Origin: Oscillospiraceae bacterium
Lineage (GTDB): Bacteria > Bacillota > Clostridia > Oscillospirales > Ruminococcaceae
Assembly (NCBI GenBank): GCA_017408855.1
Contig: JAFQTW010000042.1
Location: 1-34,230 of the forward strand
Length of the DNA stretch: 34,230 bases
Direction of reading: 5' to 3'
The notes under the pieces were generated by a model that was given only the letters and a program-made list of their open reading frames with translations, ran no database searches and was not told where the DNA came from. A program made the position numbers and the translations under genes. Below are positions 7,470 to 14,183 of the stretch, in pieces; positions within the stretch are counted from its first letter, which is position 1; the number at the start of each line of letters is the position of its first letter.

Positions 7470-7590
7470 GCGGGCACCGCCGGCGCGGGTTATCGGTACG
7501 GATTTTAAAAGGTCTATGCCCGCGACCTGCCCGCGGGTGCTACCCGCAGTCAGTCGCAAGATCCTGAATTAAAAAAAAACAACGAGGAGA
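7470..7590 (+). promoter_or_regulatory. Candidate preQ1 riboswitch (class III-like) of queT
   Basis: The leader of queT is densely structured. Possible stems are GGGCA (7472-7476) with TGCCC (7517-7521), AGGTC (7510-7514) with GACCT (7524-7528), GCGAC (7522-7526) with GTCGC (7553-7557), and GCGGGT (7533-7538) with ACCCGC (7542-7547). Several overlap, as expected for a pseudoknot. An A-run and the GAGGAG ribosome binding site (7584-7589) follow. preQ1-III riboswitches are known upstream of queT in Ruminococcaceae such as Faecalibacterium. The class is inferred from gene context and structure, not from an alignment. Confidence 0.6.
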
Positions 7591-7599
7591 CAATTGAAG

Positions 7600-8127
7600 A
7601 TGAGAAAAATGAGTCCGAGAGCGCTGGCGACCAGCGCCTTGATCGCTGCGGTCTACACCGCTTTGAGCCTGTCGCTGCCGATGCTTTCCTTTCAAGCTGT
7701 GCAGATGCGCCTTTCCGAATGTCTGACCCTCTTGCCGGTGCTGTCGCCGCTGGCTGTCTGGGGGGTCACCGTCGGGTGCTTCCTCACCAACCTCATCGGC
7801 GCTGCCATGGGCCTGACCATGCCGATGGACATCCTCTTTGGAACGCTGGCGACCTTGATCGCCGCGGTGCTGTCCTACCTGTCCCGACGGGTGCGGTTCT
7901 TCCGCCTGCCCATCCTCTCCGCCATCTGGCCGGTGCTGATCAACGGACTGGTCATCGGCTTTGAGCTTTGCTGGATCAGCGGCACATGGGACTGGAACAG
8001 CTTTCTGTTTCTTTCCGGCTCGGTGGCCGCAGGACAGATCCTGCCCTGTCTGGCGCTGGGATTGGGGCTTATCTGGCTGCTGGAACAAAAAGGTCTGGCG
8101 CAGCGGCTTTTCTCGGACCGCCGATAA
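7600..8127 (+). CDS. queT: Queuosine precursor transporter QueT
   Basis: A 175-residue membrane protein of the QueT (COG4708) family, with about five to six hydrophobic segments. The conserved stretch VQMRLSECLTLLP followed by GCFLTNLIGAA and PMDILFGTLATLIAA is typical. These are S components of ECF transporters, taking up a queuosine precursor for tRNA modification together with the shared energising module, which is not in this window. The ATG at 7600 is preferred over a TTG at 7594, because GAGGAG (7584-7589) is 10 nt away from the ATG but only 4 nt from the TTG. Confidence 0.9.
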   Translation: MRKMSPRALATSALIAAVYTALSLSLPMLSFQAVQMRLSECLTLLPVLSPLAVWGVTVGCFLTNLIGAAMGLTMPMDILFGTLATLIAAVLSYLSRRVRFFRLPILSAIWPVLINGLVIGFELCWISGTWDWNSFLFLSGSVAAGQILPCLALGLGLIWLLEQKGLAQRLFSDRR

Positions 8128-8136
8128 ACACAAAAA

Positions 8137-8170
8137 GAAAAGGCTTTGGGAATTTCCCAAAGCCTTTTTT
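8137..8170. terminator. Bidirectional terminator between queT and yjbQ
   Basis: A perfect 12-bp stem AGGCTTTGGGAA/TTCCCAAAGCCT flanked by A- and T-runs on the two sides. It ends queT on the plus strand and the pfkB-amidohydrolase-yjbQ operon on the minus strand. Confidence 0.93.
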
Positions 8171-8180
8171 GATGGACCGA

Positions 8181-8612
8181 TTATTCTTCGCCCATTACGG
8201 TGATGTAGATCTTGCGGCGCTGGATGCCGTCGAACTCGCCAAAGTAAACGTCCTGGGCGTTGCCGCACAGAGGCATACCGTCAACGATGGGGAATACGGC
8301 GTGGTTGCCGCAGATCATGGATTTCAGGTGACCGGGCGTGTTGCATCCGATGGCACCGTAAGAGGGCAAAAAGTGGTTGTGGTTGTAGGAAGCGAAGGTG
8401 GGGACCAGCTCTTCCAGTTTGTTCTCGATGTCAACCTCGAGGCAAGCAAGGCTCTCATTGACCAGAATACCGGTGGTGGTGTGGGCGGTGATGATGTACA
8501 CGATGCCGTTTTTCACGCCGGAATTTTTGACCGCTTCCAGAACCTGCGGGGTGATACGGATCAGTTCAAATTCTTTTTTGCTGATCACTTCGATGGTGGT
8601 CGTCTTTACCAT
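8181..8612 (-). CDS. YjbQ family protein (UPF0047), distal copy
   Basis: A 143-residue YjbQ/UPF0047 protein. The family motifs are present: TAHTTTGILVNE (42-53, with H44), GHLKS (94-98, with H95), and QDVYFGEFDGIQRRKIYITV-type C-terminus. The conserved histidines and the glutamate are thought to form a metal or catalytic site. Some members show thiamine-phosphate synthase side activity; the true role is unsettled. It is 97% identical to the copy at 9563-9994, differing only at residues 9, 37, 111 and 135. It is the last gene of the operon, 2 nt behind an amidohydrolase. Confidence 0.9.
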   Translation of the reverse strand: MVKTTTIEVISKKEFELIRITPQVLEAVKNSGVKNGIVYIITAHTTTGILVNESLACLEVDIENKLEELVPTFASYNHNHFLPSYGAIGCNTPGHLKSMICGNHAVFPIVDGMPLCGNAQDVYFGEFDGIQRRKIYITVMGEE

Positions 8613-8614
8613 AA

Positions 8615-9526
8615 CTATTTAACCTCCATTCCCAGCCATTTGATGGCGTTGCCGCCCATCAGTTTTTTGCGGGTGTCGTCGCGCATCTCCAGTTTGTCCA
8701 GACCCTGCATCACGCGCTGGGTACGGTGACGGGGGCTGTTGGAACCGAACATGACTTTGTCAGCAAAGTTCTGCTCGAACCAGGTGGGACCCCAGGTGTG
8801 GTTGAAGATCTTGTCCATAAAGATGTAGGGAGAATCCATGGGCACGCAGGAAGTATCGGTGTAGATGTTGGGATACTTCAGGCAGAGCATGGCAGTCTCG
8901 GTGGCCCAGGGCCATCCGAAGTGTGCCAGACACATACGCAGCTCGGGATATTTTACCGCTACCTCTTCAAAGTTGATGGGCTCCGCGTATTTGATCAGAC
9001 AGTCGGGATCCCAGCTCATGCCGGCGTGGAACATGATGGGCTTGTTGTATTTGATACACAGCTCATAGATGGGGTCCATCATCGGGTCGGCAGGGTAGAA
9101 TGCCTGTTTGGAGGGGTTCAGCTTCAGACCGGACAGCTTCTGGTTTTTGAATGCGTGCTCCAGAACCTCCAGCGCGTCGGGACGGCGGGGGTCGATGGAA
9201 GCAAAGCCGATAAAGCGGTCGGGATGTGCGTTGACGATCTGCTCGATCTCGTCGTTGGAAACGATCCAGCCGCCGTGGGTGGTGGTCAGATCCAGCGGCA
9301 TCAGAACCAGACGGTCAAAGCCAAAGGAGTCCATCTGGGTGAAAGTGACCTCGAAGTTGCGTTTGCCGCCGCCGTTACCGCCGGAAGGTTTGCCGGTCAT
9401 GGCGATGGGCGCAGCCAGAGCAGCCTCGCGGCGGCGCTGGAACACGCGGTCGCGGAAATCATCTGCTTCGGGGCTGTGGTCTACATAAGGATACCCTGTG
9501 GGGTGAACATGAACATCGATTACCAT
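8615..9526 (-). CDS. Amidohydrolase family 2 protein, distal copy
   Basis: A 303-residue TIM-barrel protein of the metal-dependent amidohydrolase 2 (Amidohydro_2) family, which includes decarboxylases and lactonases. The metal motif DVHVH (H6, H8), FHAG (H167) and CLAHFG (H202) are present. Two usual residues are altered. The loop GLKLHP reads GLKLNP (N137), and the final catalytic aspartate (FGSD-P) is asparagine (FGSNSP, N263). The proximal paralog keeps the first histidine but has the same asparagine. A glycine-rich loop (SGGNGGGKR, 48-56) is shared. It lies 2 nt from yjbQ, and its own yjbQ partner follows. The substrate is unknown. Confidence 0.85.
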   Translation of the reverse strand: MVIDVHVHPTGYPYVDHSPEADDFRDRVFQRRREAALAAPIAMTGKPSGGNGGGKRNFEVTFTQMDSFGFDRLVLMPLDLTTTHGGWIVSNDEIEQIVNAHPDRFIGFASIDPRRPDALEVLEHAFKNQKLSGLKLNPSKQAFYPADPMMDPIYELCIKYNKPIMFHAGMSWDPDCLIKYAEPINFEEVAVKYPELRMCLAHFGWPWATETAMLCLKYPNIYTDTSCVPMDSPYIFMDKIFNHTWGPTWFEQNFADKVMFGSNSPRHRTQRVMQGLDKLEMRDDTRKKLMGGNAIKWLGMEVK

Positions 9527-9562
9527 AAGTATAAACTCCTTTTGCTATTGCGATAAGTTAAA

Positions 9563-9994
9563 TTATTCCTCGCCCATTACGGTGATGTACACCTTGCGGC
9601 GCTGGATGCCGTCGAACTCGCCAAAGTAAACGTCCTGGGCGTTGCCGCACAGAGGCATACCGTTAACGATGGGGAATACGGCGTGGTTGCCGCAGATCAT
9701 GGACTTGAGATGTCCGGGGGTGTTGCATCCGATGGCGCCGTAAGAGGGCAAAAAGTGGTTGTGGTTGTAGGAAGCGAAGGTGGGGACCAGTTCTTCCAGC
9801 TTGTTCTCGATATCAACTTCGAGACAGGCAAGGCTCTCGTTGACCAGAATACCGGTGGTGGTGTGGGCGGTGATGATGTAAACCATACCGTTTTTCACGC
9901 CGGAATTTTTGACCGCTTCCAGAACCTGCGGGGTGATACGGATCAGTTCAAATTCTTTTTTGCTGATCAGTTCAATGGTGGTCGTTTTTACCAT
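9563..9994 (-). CDS. YjbQ family protein (UPF0047), proximal copy
   Basis: A 143-residue UPF0047 protein, nearly identical to the copy at 8181-8612. All motif residues (H44, E53, H95, E126) are intact in both. It begins 3 nt behind an amidohydrolase, and a second amidohydrolase-YjbQ pair follows 36 nt downstream. The near identity means a recent duplication, or gene conversion that keeps the copies alike. The nucleotide differences are few and mostly at third positions. Confidence 0.9.
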   Translation of the reverse strand: MVKTTTIELISKKEFELIRITPQVLEAVKNSGVKNGMVYIITAHTTTGILVNESLACLEVDIENKLEELVPTFASYNHNHFLPSYGAIGCNTPGHLKSMICGNHAVFPIVNGMPLCGNAQDVYFGEFDGIQRRKVYITVMGEE

Positions 9995-9997
9995 AGC

Positions 9998-10915
9998 TTA
10001 TTTCTCCTCCATTCCCAGCCATTTCAGTGCGTTGCCGCCCATCAGTTTTTTGCGGGTCTCCGGACGCATTTCCAGTCTTTCGATGCCCTTGGTGTGGTTA
10101 CGGGGGCTGTTGGAACCGTACATGACTTTGTCGGCAAAGTTCTGCTCAAACCAGGTGGGTCCCCAAACGTCGGTAAAGATGTGACGGTAGAAGATCTCGG
10201 GCGAGTCCATGGGAACGATGGAAGTATCGGTGTAGATGTTGGGATACTTCAGGCAGAGCATGGCAGTTTCGGTAGCCCAGGGCCATCCGAAGTGTGCCAG
10301 ACACATACGCAGCTGCGGGTATTTTACCGCAACCGGCTCAAAGTTGATGGGACGGGAATACTTGATCAGGCAGTCAGGCTCCCAGCTCATGCCGGCGTGG
10401 AACATGATGGGTTTGTTGTATTTGATACACATCTCATAGATGGGGTCCATCATGGGATCGTCGGGATAGAAAGCCTGTTTGGAAGGATGCAGCTTGAGGC
10501 CGGCCAGTTTCAGATCTTTAAAGGCATGCTCCAGCACTTCCAGCGCGTCGGGACGGTAGGGGTCTACCGAAGCGAAGCCGATAAAGCGGTCGGGTGCGTA
10601 GTCTACGATCTGTTTGACCTCTTCGTTGTTTGCGATCCAGCCGCCGTAACGGGTGGTCAGATCGAGGGGAAGAAGAACCATTTTGTCGGGACCGCCGTTA
10701 TCCATGCGGGTAAAGGTAACCGCAAAGCGCTCTTCGATCGAAGCACCGCCGCGGCTGCCGCCGTTGCCGCCGGAAGGTTTACCGGTCATGGCGATAGGGG
10801 CGGAAAGGGCATCTTCTCTGCGGCGCTGATAAACACGGTCGCGGAAATCTCTTGCCTCGGGGCTGTTGTCAACAAAGGGGAACCCACCGGCGTGAACATG
10901 AACATCAATTACCAT
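9998..10915 (-). CDS. Amidohydrolase family 2 protein, proximal copy
   Basis: A 305-residue amidohydrolase 2 TIM barrel. It has DVHVH (H6, H8), GLKLHPSKQ (K141, H143), FHAG (H173), CLAHFG (H208) and YGSNSP near the C-terminus. The last motif normally carries the catalytic aspartate but has N269 here. It is closely related to the copy at 8615-9526, with the main differences in residues 9-75 and 270-280. AAAGGAGA precedes the ATG. The gene follows pfkB on the same strand, separated by three repeat units. With its YjbQ partner it forms the duplicated unit of this operon. Hydrolysis or decarboxylation of an unknown carboxylated or amidated compound is only a family-level guess. Confidence 0.85.
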   Translation of the reverse strand: MVIDVHVHAGGFPFVDNSPEARDFRDRVYQRRREDALSAPIAMTGKPSGGNGGSRGGASIEERFAVTFTRMDNGGPDKMVLLPLDLTTRYGGWIANNEEVKQIVDYAPDRFIGFASVDPYRPDALEVLEHAFKDLKLAGLKLHPSKQAFYPDDPMMDPIYEMCIKYNKPIMFHAGMSWEPDCLIKYSRPINFEPVAVKYPQLRMCLAHFGWPWATETAMLCLKYPNIYTDTSIVPMDSPEIFYRHIFTDVWGPTWFEQNFADKVMYGSNSPRNHTKGIERLEMRPETRKKLMGGNALKWLGMEEK

Positions 10916-10995
10916 AAAAATTAGTCTCCTTTTTCATGTGTTGTTCTGTTGGATGATTGCGGGGGGATCAAAAATGTATGGAGTGCTGGCGAACC

Positions 10996-11290
10996 GCGCC
11001 CAGTCTTAAGAGACTGCGGCAGGAGCGGTACGCGCATTGCAGCGGATCGTTGGAGCGGAGATGCTCCGCATTGGCTGCCCGACCTTCGGGCCGGCGCCCC
11101 GCGCCCAGTCTTAAGAGACTGTGGCAGGAGCGGTACGAGCATTGTGCCGGATGGTTGGAGCGGAGATGCTCCGCAAAGCCTCCGGCGGCTCGCCGGCGCC
11201 CAGTCTTAAGGGACTGTGGCAGGTGCGGTACGAGCATTGTGCCGGATGGTTGGAGCGGAGATGCTCCGCAAAGCCTCCGGCGGCTCGCCG
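10996..11290 (+). repeat. Three tandem ~95-105-bp palindromic repeat units
   Basis: Units lie at 10996-11100, 11101-11195 and 11196-11290. Each contains GCGCCCAGTCTTAAG, a GGCAGG-GCGGTACG core and GCGGAGATGCTCCGC. The small palindromes CAGTC-TTAAGA-GACTG, GCGGAG-ATG-CTCCGC and CCGGCG-GCT-CGCCGG sit inside. Unit 1 ends differently, with CCCGACCTTCGGG. The array begins 80 bp upstream of the amidohydrolase start and ends directly at the pfkB stop codon. It is found inside a transcribed region, so it would be read as a chain of hairpins in the mRNA. Confidence 0.93.
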
Positions 11291-11291
11291 G

Positions 11292-12086
11292 TTAGTACGG
11301 ATCGAACATGGCAACGACTTCTGCGGACAGGTCGGCGCCTTCTTTCAGACATTCGGGGATGGAGTAGCCGTTCATGATGCCGTACATAAAGCCTGCGCAG
11401 AAGCTGTCGCCGGCGCCTACGGTGTTCACGACTTCTTTGGCGGGAGTGATCTCACCGCTGTAAAACTCTTTGCCGTCGTAGCACAGAGAACCTTCTTCAC
11501 CAAAGGTGGCGATGACCATCTTCGGACCCAGTGCCTGGTATTCTTTCATCAGCTCTTTGACCCGCTCGTCGCGCTGGGGATAGCTCATGAAAGCATAGTC
11601 GATATTTTTCAGCAGCTCTTTGGTCTCGGGACGGCGCTCGTAAGAGGTGGACAGATCGAAAATGATCTGACAGCCTGCTTCCTGCAGCTCGGCCAGATAA
11701 GGATAGAGCACGCGGGAGAACTCGGTGTGAACAAAGTCAAAGCCTTTGAGGAACTCAATATCGTCACGGGTCAGCTCCCAGTCAGCCATAACGCCCTGAA
11801 TGTTCTTTACGTGAACACGGTCGTTGTTCTCGGTCATCTCCATGACCATAAAGGAAGTTTCGCCGGGCAGAACATGCAGATGGGAGGAGTCCATGTTGTA
11901 TTTTTTCAGTACCTCAAACATCTCTTCGCCGTATTTGTCAGGACCTACTGCACTGACAACGGCGCACTCAACGCCCCGTTTGGCCAGATTGACCAGTGCG
12001 TCAAATCCGTTGCCGGCGGGATAGTGGCGGTTGTCCAGGTTGGCATAGTTGTCAACACAGGTAAAACCAGCGGTTGCGATTTTCAT
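11292..12086 (-). CDS. PfkB family sugar kinase, fructoselysine-6-kinase (FrlD)-like
   Basis: A 264-residue ribokinase-fold kinase. The C-terminal signature NTVGAGDSFCAGF (221-233) holds the catalytic base D227 and the anion hole. The N-terminal substrate loop has GN (25-26), and VGPDKYG (47-53) follows. Several strings match what I recall of E. coli FrlD: DSSHLHV, NDRV (88-91), GVMADW (98-103) and the S-Y-PQ-DE region (168-174). FrlD phosphorylates fructoselysine for the FrlB deglycase. No frlB is present in the window, so the true substrate may be another glycated amine. It heads a minus-strand operon with its own promoter. A CCCTCCT complement gives a strong ribosome binding site. Confidence 0.8.
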   Translation of the reverse strand: MKIATAGFTCVDNYANLDNRHYPAGNGFDALVNLAKRGVECAVVSAVGPDKYGEEMFEVLKKYNMDSSHLHVLPGETSFMVMEMTENNDRVHVKNIQGVMADWELTRDDIEFLKGFDFVHTEFSRVLYPYLAELQEAGCQIIFDLSTSYERRPETKELLKNIDYAFMSYPQRDERVKELMKEYQALGPKMVIATFGEEGSLCYDGKEFYSGEITPAKEVVNTVGAGDSFCAGFMYGIMNGYSIPECLKEGADLSAEVVAMFDPY

Positions 12087-12142
12087 CGTGTGTCCCTCCT
12101 AAGAATAATTTCCTGCTTTCTGGAAAAAACAGGTCTAAACTC

Positions 12143-12171
12143 ATCTTATCATAGTACCAAAAATATGACAA
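12143..12171 (-). promoter_or_regulatory. Promoter of the pfkB-amidohydrolase-yjbQ operon
   Basis: Minus-strand TTGTCA, a 17-bp spacer, then TAAGAT preceded by TG. It is about 57 bp upstream of the pfkB start codon. Confidence 0.75.
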
Positions 12172-12203
12172 TTGGAGATAAAAGCTAAAGAATCGGATAA
12201 ATA

Positions 12204-12285
12204 TTCGGCATATTAACCGAACTATTGTATGAATATAGCAGGATCCTGCTATGGGTTTGATACCTATTTTTCGAGTTGTATCAAA
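12204..12285. promoter_or_regulatory. Three inverted repeats upstream of the pfkB promoter (candidate operators)
   Basis: TTCGG/CCGAA occurs at 12204-12221. ATAGCAGGATCCTGCTAT at 12235-12252 is a perfect 18-bp palindrome. TTTGATAC (12256-12263) and GTATCAAA (12278-12285) form an 8-bp inverted repeat. They lie 30-120 bp upstream of the -35 element, as expected for activator or looping-repressor sites. No regulator gene is next to the operon. The rest of 12087-12385 holds the pfkB promoter and a terminator, and no gene. Confidence 0.6.
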
Positions 12286-12335
12286 TTCAGTAAATTTTTT
12301 TTGGTACCATACTCTGTATTTTGGAGAAAAACAAA

Positions 12336-12366
12336 AGCCCGCCATCGACGGAATCGGTGGCGGGCT
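12336..12366 (-). terminator. Terminator of the cyclophilin-ABC operon
   Basis: An 8-bp stem AGCCCGCC/GGCGGGCT, followed on the minus strand by TTTGTTTTTC. It lies 20 bp past the cyclophilin stop. Confidence 0.85.
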
Positions 12367-12385
12367 GCGTTTATTCGGGTCGGGA

Positions 12386-13075
12386 CTATCCCTCGTAGGT
12401 GGTGACGGTGACCGAGATCAGCTTTACTTCTTCGTAAGGTGTGCCGGTGTCGGGGTCGGACGGGGTCGCTGCAATGGCGTCCACTACATCCATGCCCTCG
12501 ATGACCTGACCGAAAACGGTGTGCTTGCCGTCCAGCCAGGGGGTGCCGCCTTCGGCCTCGTATTTTTTGATGGCCGCTTTGTTCACCTTTTTCTGCTGCA
12601 TGGCGGCTTTCTGTCCGTCGACCAGATTGGGGGTCTGCACGATAAAGAACTGGCTGCCGTTGGAGTCGGTGCCGGAGTTTGCCATGGACAGCGCGCCGCG
12701 GAAGTTAAAAAGCTCGTCGGAAAACTCGTCCTCAAAGTAGCCGCGGTTGCCCACTACGTCGGTGTAGATGCTCTTGCCGCCGCTGCCGGTGCCGGTGGGG
12801 TCGCCGGACTGGATCATAAAATCGCCAAGGATCCGGTGGAAGGTGATGCCGTCGTAGTAGCCTTCTTCCGCGAGGGTCAGAAAGTTCTCGACCGCCAAAG
12901 GCGCCTGCTCGGGGAAAAAGCGCAGCTTGATGGTTCCCTTGGAGGTCTCCATCACCGCGATGGTCTCGCCCTTTTCCACAGGGCTTTCCTGCAGCAAAGG
13001 CTCGGACTGACCGCAGCCGCAGCAAATCGTCATCAGGCACAGGGCCGAAAGGATCAGGCAAAGAAGTTTTTTCAC
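12386..13075 (-). CDS. Peptidyl-prolyl cis-trans isomerase lipoprotein (cyclophilin type)
   Basis: A 229-residue lipoprotein. A signal peptide (KKLLCLILSALCLMTICC) ends in a cysteine-rich lipobox near residues 18-21. The cyclophilin domain covers about 38-225 and has FHRILGDFMIQSGDPTG (catalytic arginine of FHR), GSQFFIV and the WLDGKHTVFG string. It should catalyse proline isomerisation of exported proteins at the outer face of the membrane. The GTG start is set by AAGGAGG 8 nt before it; that site overlaps the stop of the upstream ABC gene, so the two are coupled. Confidence 0.92.
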   Translation of the reverse strand: MKKLLCLILSALCLMTICCGCGQSEPLLQESPVEKGETIAVMETSKGTIKLRFFPEQAPLAVENFLTLAEEGYYDGITFHRILGDFMIQSGDPTGTGSGGKSIYTDVVGNRGYFEDEFSDELFNFRGALSMANSGTDSNGSQFFIVQTPNLVDGQKAAMQQKKVNKAAIKKYEAEGGTPWLDGKHTVFGQVIEGMDVVDAIAATPSDPDTGTPYEEVKLISVTVTTYEG

Positions 13076-13088
13076 AAAGGTGTCCTCC

Positions 13089-13820
13089 TTACAATGGGTG
13101 TTGGGTATCAGATACGATCTGACCGTCCTGCAGGGTCAGCCTGCGGGGTGCCTGTTGGGCAACGGTCGGGTCGTGGGTGATCAGGATCAGGGTGTGTCCC
13201 TTTTTCCAGAGCCCGGTGAGCAGATCGGTGACCAAAGCGGTGTTTTCCCGATCCAGATTGCCGGTGGGCTCGTCCGCCAGGATCAAAGGCGGGTCGGCGG
13301 CGATGGCACGGGCGATGGCTGTCCGCTGCTGCTGTCCGCCGGAAAGCTGCCCCGGTCGGTGGGATGCCCGATGGGAAAGTCCCACCAGCTCCAGCGCCGA
13401 AAGGGCCCGCTGCCGCCGCTCTTTCCGGGAAAAGCGCCGGTACAAAAGGGGAAGCTCCACATTTTCCAGCGCGGTCAGAGAGGGGATCAGATGGAAATGC
13501 TGAAACACAAAGCCGATGTGCTCCCGCCGGATGGCGGTGAGGGCATCGGGCTGCAGCCGGGTAATGGGGCTGCCGTCCAGAAGATACTGCCCTTCGTCGG
13601 GAAAATCCAGACAGCCCAGCAGGTTCATCAGGGTGGACTTGCCGGAACCGGACCGTCCCAGAATGGCGGCGTACTCTCCCTTTTCTACGGTGAGGGAAAG
13701 GTCCCGCAGGGCGCAGACCGAGTGTTCCCCCTGTCCGTAGGTCTTTTTCACATGTTCCAACCGGATCAGCGGCTCCGTGGCGATCCACTCCTTTCGGCGT
13801 ACTGCTTTCAGTATGTCCAA
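13089..13820 (-). CDS. ABC transporter ATP-binding protein, MacB/LolD-like, without a permease
   Basis: A 243-residue ATPase with Walker A GRSGSGKST (about 55-63), Q-loop VFQHFHLIPS, signature LSGGQQQRTAIARA, Walker B LILADEPTGNLD and the switch histidine ITHDP. This set fits the MacB/LolD/FtsE-like exporter group. Those enzymes need a membrane partner, but none is next to it. The start is uncertain. The TTG at 13820 has no ribosome binding site; the only good one, AAAGGAG, falls inside the frame at about 13792-13798 with no standard start codon after it. It could be truncated or use a rare start codon. It is upstream of and coupled to the cyclophilin gene. Confidence 0.8.
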   Translation of the reverse strand: MDILKAVRRKEWIATEPLIRLEHVKKTYGQGEHSVCALRDLSLTVEKGEYAAILGRSGSGKSTLMNLLGCLDFPDEGQYLLDGSPITRLQPDALTAIRREHIGFVFQHFHLIPSLTALENVELPLLYRRFSRKERRQRALSALELVGLSHRASHRPGQLSGGQQQRTAIARAIAADPPLILADEPTGNLDRENTALVTDLLTGLWKKGHTLILITHDPTVAQQAPRRLTLQDGQIVSDTQHPL

Positions 13821-13852
13821 AAGAGGGAGGATCTTTCAGCCGGATAACAAAA

Positions 13853-13878
13853 AAGACGAAATCAACTGATTTCGTCTT
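13853..13878 (-). terminator. Terminator of the tRNA pair
   Basis: A 12-bp stem AAGACGAAATCA/TGATTTCGTCTT with a short loop; on the minus strand it is followed by TTTTG. It begins directly behind the CCA end of tRNA-Glu. Confidence 0.9.
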
Positions 13879-13879
13879 C

Positions 13880-13954
13880 TGGTGACCCGTACGAGAATCG
13901 AACTCGTGTTACAGCCGTGAAAGGGCCGTGTCTTAACCGCTTGACCAACGGGCC
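13880..13954 (-). tRNA. tRNA-Glu (anticodon TTC)
   Basis: The reverse complement folds as a 75-nt tRNA. The acceptor arm is GGCCCGT/ACGGGTC, the anticodon loop CTTTCAC carries TTC, and the T-arm holds GTTCGATTC. CCA is encoded. It is the second gene of a two-tRNA transcript. Confidence 0.97.
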
Positions 13955-13992
13955 GATCTATACTTCAAATCCCGCACGGGACAGAATTCACA

Positions 13993-14069
13993 TGGTAGCG
14001 GTAGGTGGATTCGAACCGCCGACACTGCGGGTATGAACCGCATGCTCTAGCCAACTGAGCTATACCGCC
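13993..14069 (-). tRNA. tRNA-Met (anticodon CAT, elongator)
   Basis: A 77-nt tRNA on the minus strand with acceptor GGCGGTA/TACCGCT, anticodon loop TTCATAC and encoded CCA. The first pair is G-T rather than the C-A mismatch of initiator tRNA, so it is an elongator. It closely resembles the Bacillus elongator tRNA-Met. Confidence 0.95.
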
Positions 14070-14101
14070 ACATTTTTAGCGCCTTTTATCAGGCGAAATT
14101 T

Positions 14102-14130
14102 ATTATATCCGAAGTATTCCCTTTTGTCAA
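14102..14130 (-). promoter_or_regulatory. Consensus promoter of the tRNA pair
   Basis: Minus-strand TTGACA, 17 bp, TATAAT: a perfect sigma-A consensus about 25 bp before tRNA-Met. Confidence 0.93.
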
Positions 14131-14150
14131 CCTTTTTTCGAAAAAAATAG

Positions 14151-14176
14151 GAAAAGGACGGAATTTCCATTCCGCC
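14151..14176 (-). terminator. Terminator of the parAB-thioesterase transcript
   Basis: CGGAAT/ATTCCG with flanking GG/CC forms a stem with a 4-nt loop, followed on the minus strand by CCTTTTCCTATTTTTTT. Confidence 0.65.
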
Positions 14177-14183
14177 CCTTGTT

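Noticed and set aside
9683-10924. Long plus-strand open frame of more than 400 codons opposite the amidohydrolase-YjbQ genes
   Set aside because: It is a shadow of two real minus-strand genes, without ribosome binding site or recognisable domain.
10996-11290. CRISPR array
   Set aside because: Three units of about 100 bp joined with no unique spacers, no cas genes, and related units elsewhere in the window: an interspersed palindromic repeat.
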